From an uncultured Mycoplasmatota bacterium (lineage in GTDB: Bacteria > Bacillota_I > Bacilli_A > RF39 > UBA660), in the NCBI GenBank assembly GCA_900543675.1, contig UQRY01000010.1, positions 1 to 47,206 of the forward strand: DNA of 47,206 nt, in the 5' to 3' direction. Made by a program: the position numbers and the translations under genes. Each line of letters begins with the position of its first letter. Position 1 is the first letter of the stretch. A model generated the notes under the pieces. It worked only from the letters and a program-made list of their open reading frames with translations. It had not been told where the DNA came from and did no database searches. This document shows positions 15,374-23,417 of the stretch, in pieces.

Positions 15374-17494
15374 TTATCTTTCAATTTCTACCATTTCAAA
15401 CGCTTCGATGATATCGCCTTCTTTAATATCTTGATAATTTTCTAAGGTGATACCACAATCCATTCCTTTAGATACTTCTTTTACTTGATTCTTTTCGCGT
15501 TGAATGGTATTAATTTTTCCGGTATATAAAACAACACCATCTCTGATTAATCTAGCTTCATGATTTTGATTAATTACCCCATCTGTTACATGACAGCCGG
15601 CAATATTACCAATTTTAGAGAACTTGAAAATCTGTCTAATTTCTGCTTCCCCTTTTACTTTTTCTTCAAATAAAGGTTCTAGCATTCCCTTCATGGCATT
15701 TTCCATATCTTCAACCACTTTATAGATAATGTTGTATAGTCTTATTTCGACATTGTTTTCTTTCGCAACTTCAGTTGTTTTACTATTTGGACGTACATTG
15801 AAACCAATAATAATCGCATTAGAAGCTTTGGCTAAAACAACATCACTTTCCGTAATGGTTCCTACTCCACTACGAATTACTTTTACTCTGACATTTTCTA
15901 CTTCGATTTTTTCCAAAGACTTTTTCACTGCTTCGGCACTACCGTTGACATCGGCTTTTAAAATGACGTTGATCTCTTGAATACCGTCTTGGATATGACC
16001 AAATAAATCTTCTAGAGTCATACCTGATTTATTGGTATCTTGCGCTTTACTACGAACTTTTCTCTCTTCAGCAATTTGTTTAGCTTGTTTTTCGGTTTCA
16101 AACGCCATGAATTTATCTCCTGCCTGTGGAGTTTCGCTTAATCCAGTAATTTCTACTGGTGTAGAAGGCAAGGCTTCGACAATATTTTCACCACGGTCAT
16201 TTTTTAATGTTCTGATTTTTCCTAAGCTCGTGCCAACAACGATAGGATCTCCTAAACGTAGAGTTCCATTTTGAATAAGGAGAGTGGCAACCGTTCCTAC
16301 TTGTTTATCTAGTTTAGATTCGATAACAGTTCCAGTTGCATAACGATGTGGATTAGCTTTTAATTCTTTCATTTCAGCAACTAGTAGAATATTTTCTAAT
16401 AGTTCTGGAATTCCCTCTTTTGTCGCTGCAGAAATCTTAGTACAGATAACATCTCCACCCCATTCTTCAGGAGTGATCCCATATTCGACTAATTCTGTTA
16501 ATACTTTTTCTGGATTAGCATCTGGTTTATCGATTTTATTGATCGCAACAATGATTGGTACATCAGCTGCTTTAGCGTGATCGATGGCTTCTTTTGTTTG
16601 AGGCATAACTCCATCATCAGCAGCTACAATAATAATGACGATATCGGTAATACTAGCTCCTCTAGCTCTCATTTCGGTAAAAGCCTCATGACCTGGTGTA
16701 TCAATAAAGGTTATCTTTTTTCCGTTTACTTCTACTTGATAAGCACCGATTGCTTGAGTAATTCCTCCTGCTTCGCCACTTACTACGTTAGTCTTTCTAA
16801 TCGCATCTAGTAAAGATGTTTTTCCATGATCGACATGTCCCATGATCGTCACTACTGGCGGACGTTCTACTAAATTTGCTTCATCATCGATGATTTCATA
16901 TTCTTCAAAATTAGAAATATCGGCACTTTCTTCTTTCTTTAATGTCTTATCATAGTCGACAACTAAAAGTTCAGCCACTTCAAAAGTTAAAGAATGATTT
17001 AGGGTTGCCATAATCCCAAGAGACATCAATTTTTTAATTAATTCACTTGGTGCGACAGCTAAACTATCTGCTAACTCTTTTACTGTCATATTATCTTTGT
17101 ATAAAACGGTGTTGATATCGGTATCTTGAGTATTTGAAACTAATTTTTCTTTATGTTTATACATTTCTTTCTTATCTTTTAGAAACTGATTATTTTTATT
17201 TTCTTTATTTGTTTTTTGTTCTTTCTTTTGGCGATTTTTTGTCTTTTGTTTTTCTGCTCCTAATTTTGTATTTAGTGCTAGATCCTCAACTTTTTCAAAT
17301 AAGTCATCATCTTCTTCAGTCTCTTCGACAACATAATCTTCTTGGTCTTGGATTTCGTTATCTAATAAGATGATATCATCTTGCTCTAGCATATCGTCCT
17401 CGTTTTTTACTTTTATTTCTAGCTTATCACATAGTTTGAAAATCTCTTCTACCGTTTTATTTACATCTTGTGCATATTCTAAAACACTCATCAT
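15374..17494 (-). CDS. infB: Translation initiation factor IF-2
   Basis: 706 residues, a compact IF-2. Residues 1-125 are charged and low complexity (acidic then Lys-rich). The second IF2_N module is at about 130-190 (MTVKELADSLAVAPSELIKKL). The GTPase domain starts with G1 GHVDHGKT (219-226), followed by DTPGHE and NKIDKP, then domains II, III and IV with the C-terminal fMet-tRNA-binding part. The frame extends to a GTG at 17503 but AAGGAGGG lies 9 nt before the ATG at 17494. It has its own promoter as well as following rnpM. Essential initiation GTPase in the cytoplasm. Confidence 0.96.
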   Translation of the reverse strand: MMSVLEYAQDVNKTVEEIFKLCDKLEIKVKNEDDMLEQDDIILLDNEIQDQEDYVVEETEEDDDLFEKVEDLALNTKLGAEKQKTKNRQKKEQKTNKENKNNQFLKDKKEMYKHKEKLVSNTQDTDINTVLYKDNMTVKELADSLAVAPSELIKKLMSLGIMATLNHSLTFEVAELLVVDYDKTLKKEESADISNFEEYEIIDDEANLVERPPVVTIMGHVDHGKTSLLDAIRKTNVVSGEAGGITQAIGAYQVEVNGKKITFIDTPGHEAFTEMRARGASITDIVIIIVAADDGVMPQTKEAIDHAKAADVPIIVAINKIDKPDANPEKVLTELVEYGITPEEWGGDVICTKISAATKEGIPELLENILLVAEMKELKANPHRYATGTVIESKLDKQVGTVATLLIQNGTLRLGDPIVVGTSLGKIRTLKNDRGENIVEALPSTPVEITGLSETPQAGDKFMAFETEKQAKQIAEERKVRSKAQDTNKSGMTLEDLFGHIQDGIQEINVILKADVNGSAEAVKKSLEKIEVENVRVKVIRSGVGTITESDVVLAKASNAIIIGFNVRPNSKTTEVAKENNVEIRLYNIIYKVVEDMENAMKGMLEPLFEEKVKGEAEIRQIFKFSKIGNIAGCHVTDGVINQNHEARLIRDGVVLYTGKINTIQREKNQVKEVSKGMDCGITLENYQDIKEGDIIEAFEMVEIER

Positions 17495-17566
17495 GAAAAT
17501 CACCCTCCTTTTACTTTACTTCTCATGTTCAATTAAATGTTAAAATGTTCACGTTTCTTTGCTTCT

Positions 17567-17596
17567 ATTCTATTATGGATAAAATTATTTTGTCAA
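17567..17596 (-). promoter_or_regulatory. infB promoter
   Basis: Minus strand TTGACA (17591-17596), 18-nt spacer, TAGAAT (17567-17572), in the gap between rnpM and infB. Confidence 0.7.
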
Positions 17597-17609
17597 TAGA
17601 TGCCTCTTT

Positions 17610-17891
17610 TTATTCATTGCTTGTTTCCGCTTCAATTATTCTTTCAATTTCTTGATAGATTTCTTCAGGAATTTCGATTTCTAGGTGTCTAGCTAAGGCT
17701 TTTGTTTTCTTAGCTTTTTCTAGTACTTCTTTATCCTTTTTAATATATGCACCTCGACCATTCAATTTTCCTGTTGGATCCACTTTTACTTCTTGTTCTT
17801 TAGTTTTAACGATACGGAGTAATTCTTGTTTTGGTAATCTTTCTTTGGTAATGACACAACTTCTTAATGGAATTTTTTTTACTTTCATCAT
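17610..17891 (-). CDS. rnpM: YlxR family RNA-binding protein RnpM
   Basis: 93 residues. The YlxR signature is clear: PLRSCVITKERLPKQELLRI, then VKVDPTGKLNGRGAYI. In Bacillus subtilis the protein binds the RNase P RNA and modulates RNase P activity, hence rnpM. Its start overlaps the nusA stop (TAATG) so translation is coupled. The ylxQ (L7Ae-like) gene that commonly sits between this gene and infB is absent. Confidence 0.93.
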   Translation of the reverse strand: MMKVKKIPLRSCVITKERLPKQELLRIVKTKEQEVKVDPTGKLNGRGAYIKKDKEVLEKAKKTKALARHLEIEIPEEIYQEIERIIEAETSNE

Positions 17892-18979
17892 TATTCATCC
17901 CTAAAGTTTATGCCTGCTTCTCTTGCTTGCTCAGTATTTTTAATATCAATCTTATAGTGTGTTAAGCGTGAAGCAAGACGAGCGTTGTTTCCTTTTTTAC
18001 CAATTGCTAACGAGAAATTATCTCCATCGGCTACCACTAATGCTTCTTGTTTTTTTGGATCCATGATTAATACTTTTAATTCCTTAGCTGGAGATAATGC
18101 GTTTTCGATAAATACAGCTGGATCTTTGTCGTATTTTACGATGTCTACTTTTTCGCCATGTAATTCTTCTAAGATGTGAGCAATACGACTTCCTTTTTCT
18201 CCGATACAAGCGCCAATTGGATCAACACGATCATGTTCAGAATAAACAGCTACTTTGCTTCTGTTTCCAGCATCTCTTGCGACACTGTAAATTAAGACGC
18301 TTCCTTCGTTGATCTCTGGAATTTCTAATTCAAATAAACGCTTTACGAAACCATAATGGGTACGAGATAGTAAGATAAATAGTCCTTTACTACCAGCATC
18401 TACTTTACTAACATATACTTTAATCTGACTACCCATTTCGATTTTCTCACCAGGTATACATTCTTTCTTTGGTAAAATACCATTACTTCTTCCTAGGTTA
18501 ATATAGTAGTTATCGGTATCTTCTAATTCAACAGTACCAATTAATAATTCATCTTGTTTGTCTCCTAAGTCTTCCATGATACTATTTCTTTCTGCTTCTC
18601 TGATCTTTTGAATTAATACTTGTTTAGCAGTAGAAGTCGCTACTCGTCCAAATTCTTCTTTAGGAACGATTTCTGTTTCGATTGTATCTCCAACGTTTAA
18701 TGTTTTATCTTTTTTTCTAGCTTCTGTTAAACTGATCTCTGTATCTAAATCGATTCCGTCATCCGTTTCTTCTTTTTCATCTTCGACTACGGTTACGTAG
18801 GAATATACTTTAATATCTCCTGTATTCTTATCGATTCTAACATGAGAATTTTGTAGACCTGTTGAACGCTTATAGGCAGCCATTAACGCATTTTCCATTG
18901 CTTCAAAAATGATACTACGGTCAATTCCCTTTTCTTTTTCGACTAAGTCGACTGCTTTCATAAATTCTTTTCCATTCAT
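17891..18979 (-). CDS. nusA: Transcription termination/antitermination protein NusA
   Basis: 362 residues: N-terminal RNA polymerase-binding domain (1-125), S1 domain (about 133-200), KH1 (about 230-275, with DPIGACIGEKGSRIAHI) and KH2 (about 300-345, with LAIGKKGNNARLASRL). No C-terminal acidic repeats, as is normal outside proteobacteria. NusA promotes pausing and hairpin-dependent termination. It starts 5 nt after rimP and overlaps rnpM, in the classic rimP-nusA-rnpM order. Confidence 0.97.
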   Translation of the reverse strand: MNGKEFMKAVDLVEKEKGIDRSIIFEAMENALMAAYKRSTGLQNSHVRIDKNTGDIKVYSYVTVVEDEKEETDDGIDLDTEISLTEARKKDKTLNVGDTIETEIVPKEEFGRVATSTAKQVLIQKIREAERNSIMEDLGDKQDELLIGTVELEDTDNYYINLGRSNGILPKKECIPGEKIEMGSQIKVYVSKVDAGSKGLFILLSRTHYGFVKRLFELEIPEINEGSVLIYSVARDAGNRSKVAVYSEHDRVDPIGACIGEKGSRIAHILEELHGEKVDIVKYDKDPAVFIENALSPAKELKVLIMDPKKQEALVVADGDNFSLAIGKKGNNARLASRLTHYKIDIKNTEQAREAGINFRDE

Positions 18980-18984
18980 GATTT

Positions 18985-19233
18985 TTACTCTTCTCCTTTT
19001 GGTTTGGCGTATACATCTAACATGTAAGATTCATCGATTAAATCTAATTTATCTAAGATAGGATTTAAAATTCTCGTTGCCATGACTACGGTATTTAAAG
19101 GAATAATCTCTTCGCTGTCTAAAACGATTGTCAAGGTATTCTCCCCATTTACTTTTCCGTATTCTACATTGTCAATGAATACACCTAATTCTTTTAATCT
19201 TTCTTCTGCTGCGGCAGTTATCTTTTCTTTCAT
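18985..19233 (-). CDS. rimP: Short ribosome maturation factor RimP
   Basis: The N-terminal RimP domain is recognisable: LGVFIDNVEYGKVNGENTLT followed by IVLDSEEIIPLNTVVMATRI and ILDKLDLIDESYMLDVYA. The protein then ends with KPKGEE, so the C-terminal SH3-like domain and the SSPGxDRPL segment are absent; RimP is normally about 150 residues and this is 82. Position before nusA supports the call. The frame extends upstream to 19272 with GTG, but GGAGGCGTGAA precedes ATG at 19233. The short form appears to be the true end: nusA begins 5 nt later. Confidence 0.85.
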   Translation of the reverse strand: MKEKITAAAEERLKELGVFIDNVEYGKVNGENTLTIVLDSEEIIPLNTVVMATRILNPILDKLDLIDESYMLDVYAKPKGEE

Positions 19234-19256
19234 TTCACGCCTCCACAAATAAAACA

Positions 19257-19274
19257 GAGTGGTTTTTGCCACTC
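19257..19274 (-). promoter_or_regulatory. Terminator-like hairpin in the rimP-nusA leader
   Basis: Stem GAGTGG/CCACTC (19257-19262 with 19269-19274), A-rich loop, then TGTTTTATTT on the sense strand, lying between the promoter and the rimP ribosome binding site. It could attenuate the operon or protect the 5' end of the mRNA. Confidence 0.5.
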
Positions 19275-19285
19275 GTTGTAGTACC

Positions 19286-19313
19286 AGTATAACATAAAAT
19301 ACGTATTTGTCAT
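19286..19313 (-). promoter_or_regulatory. Promoter of the rimP-nusA-rnpM operon
   Basis: Minus strand ATGACA (19308-19313), 16-nt spacer, TATACT (19286-19291). The transcript would begin just before the leader hairpin. Confidence 0.5.
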
Positions 19314-19528
19314 ACTTTTTTTGCTTATTTTATGAGAAATCTTCTTATTTTTTTAAGAATTTACAGATATTTTTTTAAATCTACGAGAAATATCGAAGTG
19401 TTCATGCAAGAAAATGAAAAACTATTCTAAGTTTAATTACTGATTAGATTTCTAAATAAAAGTTATTTTTGTAGAAAGAAAAGAAGAAAAAGAAAGAGTT
19501 TAACTCTCACAAATGGCAATTTATCCAT

Positions 19529-19557
19529 TTATTTTCTAGATCTCTCTACTCTATAAT
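19529..19557 (+). promoter_or_regulatory. Putative promoter of the toxin-like mRNA
   Basis: TATAAT (19552-19557) with a weak TTATTT 17 nt upstream. The leader of about 57 nt contains a hairpin GTTGGG/CCTAAC (19579-19584 with 19590-19595) and the strong SD AAGGGAGG at 19606-19613. Confidence 0.5.
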
Positions 19558-19620
19558 CTTGTCTGGAACATTTAATCTGTTGGGTGGAGCCTAACTTCAA
19601 TCAAGAAGGGAGGCGATAAA

Positions 19621-19715
19621 ATGAGTAAGAAAGATTTTTTAATCTTTTTTTAATCTTTTCTTTGATTCTCATCATCTTCCTTTTATTATTTGTACAAATC
19701 ATTGTATTGATATAA
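19621..19715 (+). pseudogene. Hydrophobic peptide gene, type I toxin-like, frame interrupted in a T run
   Basis: ATG at 19621 has an excellent ribosome binding site (AAGGGAGGCGATAAA before ATG). As read, the frame stops after 10 codons at 19651-19653, in a run of seven T. With one more T the frame would continue to TAA at 19713-19715 and encode 31 residues: MSKKDFLIFF, then LIFSLILIIFLLLFVQIIVLI split around a single membrane helix. Short one-helix peptides with a strong SD, a leader hairpin and a convergent antisense promoter are the hallmark of type I toxins (Fst/par-like layout). Either the toxin is inactivated, the T run is phase-variable or slips during transcription, or there is a read error. 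No name is assigned. Confidence 0.55.
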
Positions 19716-19818
19716 AAGAAATCCACCTAACTCATTCTATGATTTAGGTGGAGCAAAACAACAGGCAACACTTAACATCAGAGGATTAAGTGTTCCTTTT
19801 TTATCAAGTTTCCTTGAT
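19713..19818 (-). ncRNA. Putative antisense antitoxin RNA
   Basis: A minus-strand promoter at 19825-19853 would start RNA near 19818. It would run through the complement of the sense terminator and end at a perfect 9-bp hairpin (19722-19730 with 19744-19752) followed by TTTCTTTTATA. The RNA of about 105 nt would overlap the 3' part of the sense mRNA. Its linker carries GCTCCACC, complementary to GGTGGAGC in the leader of the sense mRNA (19583-19590). Prediction by layout only. Confidence 0.4.
19767..19806 (+). terminator. Terminator of the toxin-like mRNA
   Basis: 9-bp perfect stem AACACTTAA/TTAAGTGTT (19767-19775 with 19786-19794) followed by CCTTTTTT. Confidence 0.8.
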
Positions 19819-19824
19819 GGTTTC

Positions 19825-19853
19825 ATCATAACATGAATTCTTATTTATCACAA
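19825..19853 (-). promoter_or_regulatory. Putative promoter of the antisense RNA
   Basis: Minus strand TTGTGA (19848-19853), 17-nt spacer, TATGAT (19825-19830), facing the toxin-like gene. Confidence 0.45.
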
Positions 19854-19891
19854 GAGATTTTAAAACAAAAAATTAAATATATGGCAATCGA

Positions 19892-20526
19892 TTATCTTCT
19901 GGATAAACGTTTTTGCATTAATCCTATATTTGTACTATTTTCTAAAGTGATATCTTGACTATCTAAGTATTCTTCTACTGTTTTATTACCATCAAATACC
20001 ATTTGAATACCAGCAAGAATTTCTTTTTTTTCTTCTTGATTAGATTCTAAATAACGATCAAATAAATTCACCGCTTTTAATGTCGAGGTAATATAGGCAG
20101 AGGCCTCTACTCGTTCAGTTCGCGAGTGATTGTTTTCTTCATATAAATCCAATACATATTCTAAAAAACTTCTAAAATGCATCGTCTCACAAACCGTTAA
20201 CAGTTCTAAAGAATTGTCTAGTTCTAAAGCCGCTACTTTTTCTAAAAAGATAGGTAATACTTCTTTATTATGATAATGTTTTGTCGTTTGCTTTATCCTT
20301 TCTAATTGTGATGAGTAATTTCATGAATCTTAGTAGCTGTGCTAAGTTTTGTTGACATTTTCTAATGGTAAATATGCAACAGGATGTATAGTAAAATGAG
20401 AATTCAAAAATTCTTCTGTGTATACGTTTACTGTTGCTTACTACAGTTAAATTTAAATACTTTTTGATTAGCAGGTAAATTCGACATTAAACTAGCAATT
20501 CGTTTAATTTCTGATATTCCTTCCAT
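19892..20526 (-). pseudogene. Degenerate HExxH zinc metallopeptidase-like gene
   Basis: The remains of one gene are spread over alternating frames. An N-terminal piece starts at ATG 20526 (MEGISEIKRIASLMSNLPAN) and is followed by VYTEEFLNSHFTIHPVAYLP in the next frame. A piece STATKIHEITHH then returns to the first frame; its HEITH motif at 20311-20325 is an HExxH zinc-site pattern. The fourth piece, in the second frame, runs EVLPIFLEKVAALELDNSLE to the intact tail that begins at 20182. The Glu about 25-30 residues after HEITH would fit a gluzincin. At least three frameshifts are needed, so the gene is dead. The tail has lost its start and is unlikely to be expressed. Confidence 0.75.
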
Positions 20527-20677
20527 TTTTCCCACTCTCTGTCATTAATGGGGCTTATTTTGTCACAGAAGATAGAAAATGTCCAATTTTTTCTATTCAC
20601 ATGCGATTTCTTTTCCTCTTTACCGAGTTTCTGTGGTAAGATTATTATAGTATACTAAAAAATTTGAGGTGATGAAA

Positions 20678-21625
20678 ATGGATTATACAGGTTATACAAT
20701 TTTACTATCTTTTTTAATGACTACTTTTCCTTATTTCTACTTCATGAGTCAGAAAAAAGAGCTTATTAAAAAATTCACAAAGTACAATAATTTAATCTCC
20801 CTTAGTATATGGGGAGTAATCGCTTTTGGTATTAGCTTTCTACTTTTGTCTCTTGCCAAGGTAGATCCTTATATTCCTACAATATTAGGTAGTTGTTTAG
20901 CTGGTACATTAGTCAACTATTGGTTGATGAAAAATTATATCGATAATCATAAAGTTCTAAAAGGAATTGGTATCTTTTGCTTATTTTACTTTTCTAGTTT
21001 GTTTCAACTAATTCCTATTTGGTTATTTAATATTCATTCTTTAGAAGGAAGTACAAGTAGTTATCTATCTTTGTTTTCTAATTTAATTCTTTTTGGGATT
21101 CTTCTTTGGATTTATTTTCCAGATATCAAGAAAGATTTCTTAGATTTTAAAAAGAATTTTAATCAATACTTGGATACTGGATTTAAGTATTGGTTAATTG
21201 GGGTTATCGTTATGGTAGTTGCCAATAGTCTTATTCTATTTTTACTTCCAGAAGCAAGTGCCAATAATGAAGAAAGTGTGCAGAGTGTTATTCATGCTGC
21301 ACCTTGGATTTCTTTAATCAGTGTTGGTTTCGTTGCCCCTTTCATTGAAGAAATGGTATTTAGAAAAGCTTTTCGCGAGGTATTTACCGATAAATGGTTA
21401 TTTGTCATCATGACAGGATTAATTTTTGGTAGTTTACATGTCATATTAGCGATTACTTCGCCATGGGACTTTGCCTATATTATTCCTTATAGTGCATTGG
21501 GATTTGCTTTTGGCTTGATGTATGTAAAGACCAACAATATTTTTACTTCCATTTCTCTTCATGCTTTTCATAACTTTACTTTGACATTATTATCTATCGT
21601 TGGTACTATGATGGTGATGTTATGA
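20678..21625 (+). CDS. CPBP family intramembrane metalloprotease
   Basis: 315 residues and about eight membrane helices. The CPBP (CAAX protease/bacteriocin-processing, Abi) motifs are present: EEMVFR (Glu224-Glu225 and Arg229), FGSLH (His254) and LHAFHN near the C-terminus. Such proteins cleave membrane peptides or process peptides and in some cases give self-immunity; the substrate here is unknown. ATG at 20678 has GAGGTG 6 nt upstream and is preferred over the GTG at 20669. The stop overlaps the next start (ATGA), so it is coupled to the metallophosphoesterase. Confidence 0.9.
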   Translation: MDYTGYTILLSFLMTTFPYFYFMSQKKELIKKFTKYNNLISLSIWGVIAFGISFLLLSLAKVDPYIPTILGSCLAGTLVNYWLMKNYIDNHKVLKGIGIFCLFYFSSLFQLIPIWLFNIHSLEGSTSSYLSLFSNLILFGILLWIYFPDIKKDFLDFKKNFNQYLDTGFKYWLIGVIVMVVANSLILFLLPEASANNEESVQSVIHAAPWISLISVGFVAPFIEEMVFRKAFREVFTDKWLFVIMTGLIFGSLHVILAITSPWDFAYIIPYSALGFAFGLMYVKTNNIFTSISLHAFHNFTLTLLSIVGTMMVML

Positions 21626-22536
21626 TTAGTCGTGAAGAAAAAAGTAAGCCCATCGTCGAAAAAATGGAAAAGGAGGAAAAAAGAGAAAAACAACATCGTT
21701 ACTTATTTCGGGTTTTCTTAATATTCTTTTTCTTTACTTTTTTCGTAGTTGGCTTTTTTTGTTACATGCGTTTTATCGGAACAAATGGTCTAGTCGTCAG
21801 AGAATATAAAGTCGTAGATAGTATGCTTCCTAGTTCTTTTCACGGCTTTAAAATCGTTCATTTTTCCGATTTACATTATCAATCAACATTTGATTATAAT
21901 GACTTAAAACAATTAGTTCGTGAGATTAATCGATTAAAGCCAGATGTTGTGGTGTTTACTGGTGATCTTACCGATCAAGATACACCTATTCAAGAAGAGG
22001 ATATTGAAGCATTAAAAGAGCAATTCAATCAGATTGAAGCAACTACTGGATTATATGCGGTTCGCGGCAATCACGATTACGCCAATAATACTTTCGACTT
22101 AGTATTTCAAAATACTGCTTTTAAAATATTAGACAATAATTATGATTTAATCTATTCTCATGGTACTACACCTATTTTAATTACTGGAATTGGTAGTATG
22201 TTACAAAATGATGAAGATATTGCCCAAGCTTTTAACTATATTGATAGTGAAACTTTATATACAATTTCTTTATTTCACGAACCAGATATGATCGATAGTA
22301 TCAAGAACTATAATCATATTAACTTGGCTCTAAGTGGACATTCTCATAACGGTCAAGTAGTAATTCCTAAAATCGGTGCAGTTCTTCGTGTAGATGGTGC
22401 TAAAAAGTATCCTAATCCCTATTATCAAGTTGGTGATACTAAACTCTATGTTTCTGGTGGTTTAGGAACTAGTTTATACAAATTGCGATTGTTTAATCGA
22501 CCTAGTATCAATTTATATCGATTAGTGGAAGAATAG
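21622..22536 (+). CDS. Membrane-anchored metallophosphoesterase, YkuE-like
   Basis: 304 residues: a charged cytoplasmic start, one membrane helix (about 30-50), then a calcineurin-like phosphoesterase domain on the outside. Metal ligands appear in order: SDLHYQ (Asp83, His85), FTGDLTD (Asp115), GNHD (149-152) and SGHSHNGQ. The overall pattern matches the YkuE/YaeI group. Substrate unknown; cell-envelope phosphoesters or UDP-diacylglucosamine-like lipids are possible. Coupled to the CPBP gene by the ATGA overlap. Confidence 0.9.
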   Translation: MISREEKSKPIVEKMEKEEKREKQHRYLFRVFLIFFFFTFFVVGFFCYMRFIGTNGLVVREYKVVDSMLPSSFHGFKIVHFSDLHYQSTFDYNDLKQLVREINRLKPDVVVFTGDLTDQDTPIQEEDIEALKEQFNQIEATTGLYAVRGNHDYANNTFDLVFQNTAFKILDNNYDLIYSHGTTPILITGIGSMLQNDEDIAQAFNYIDSETLYTISLFHEPDMIDSIKNYNHINLALSGHSHNGQVVIPKIGAVLRVDGAKKYPNPYYQVGDTKLYVSGGLGTSLYKLRLFNRPSINLYRLVEE

Positions 22537-22537
22537 T

Positions 22538-22562
22538 AACGTAGTAAAAACCATACTACGTT
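22538..22562 (+). terminator. Hairpin after the metallophosphoesterase gene
   Basis: Stem AACGTAGT/TACTACGTT immediately after the stop, followed by a T-containing but not continuous tract (TAGTCTTCC). Probable terminator. Confidence 0.5.
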
Positions 22563-22877
22563 TAGTCTTCCACTTTTATAAAATTTAAAATATTAATGTT
22601 TCCAAAAAAGTAGTTTGTCAACAGTCTGAAATAAAGATCTTTCTATATCTTTATTTTGTTATATCATACCTACCTATCTTTTTAGTTTGAAGAAAAGATA
22701 AGTTTTTTTACTCTATTCATCATGTTTATTTAGTTATCGTTCTTTAGAAATTCTTCTTTTTATCTAGACATAATTTATAGATAGATAAATTTTTTTAAAT
22801 TTCTTTCACTTTTTTCTCCAAAAAACTATCAAAAAAAGTTATAATACTGGACGAGATTGGAAACAGGTGGTGGTAGT
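22563..22877. other. AT-rich intergenic region with two hairpins
   Basis: No gene is seen in these 315 bases. There is a 9-bp inverted repeat AATAAAGAT/ATCTTTATT (22630-22638 with 22647-22655). A second hairpin, TATCTTTT/AAAAGATA (22675-22682 with 22693-22700), is followed by seven T, a good plus-strand terminator. A TATAAT element at 22840-22845 lies 33 nt before the sigma gene; no good -35 is visible. Confidence 0.6.
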
Positions 22878-23417
22878 ATGAGTTCGTGGTTAGATCAAGT
22901 ACGATTAGATCACGCCTTAAGAAAATTACAACAAGAAGACAAAAAGGCTTGGGGAGAAATCTATCAGCTTCTCTATCCAACTATTTTTCGCTATACTTTC
23001 TCCCTCGTTAAAGATTACTATCAAGCAGAAGATATCACTCAAGAAGTATTCATTAGGATCGAAAAGTATAAACATCGTTATGTTCCCGGTACTAACGTTA
23101 AAGCTTGGGTCTATCAAATGACTAAGAATCTGATTTACACAAAACTACGTCAAAAGAAAGAGGTAGCTATTGAAGATGAAAAATTAGATTTTCTTATCCA
23201 ACAAGAATGCTTAACACCTACTACTGATTTATCTTTTGTGAATGATGCTCTAGGCTGTTTAACTGAAAAAGAAAAACAAGTCGTGACTCTCCATCTTTAT
23301 GGTGGATTAAAGCATTACGAAACCGCTAAAGTATTACATCTACCCTATTCCAAAGTTCGTTCTACATACACTTATGCGTTAGCTAAGATCAGAAAAAAGT
23401 TAGGGGGAAGACTATGA
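22878..23417 (+). CDS. ECF-type RNA polymerase sigma factor
   Basis: 179 residues with sigma-70 region 2 (about 25-90: FRYTFSLVKDYYQAEDITQE and the VFIRIEKY helix, then VKAWVYQMTKNLI) and region 4 (about 125-179: CLTEKEKQVVTLHLYGGL then HYETAKVLHLPYSKVRSTYT, a helix-turn-helix). No region 1.1 or 3, hence group 4 (ECF). The frame reaches a TTG at 22857 but the ATG at 22878 preceded by GGTGGTGG is better. The stop overlaps the following gene's start, linking it to an anti-sigma-like membrane protein. Confidence 0.92.
   Translation: MSSWLDQVRLDHALRKLQQEDKKAWGEIYQLLYPTIFRYTFSLVKDYYQAEDITQEVFIRIEKYKHRYVPGTNVKAWVYQMTKNLIYTKLRQKKEVAIEDEKLDFLIQQECLTPTTDLSFVNDALGCLTEKEKQVVTLHLYGGLKHYETAKVLHLPYSKVRSTYTYALAKIRKKLGGRL

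Noticed and set aside
17494..17503. GTG start for infB at 17503
   Set aside because: The SD would overlap the start; ATG at 17494 has proper spacing.
22795..23117. Minus-strand small open frames opposite the sigma gene
   Set aside because: They are antisense to a clear sigma-70 family gene and lack SD and domain features.
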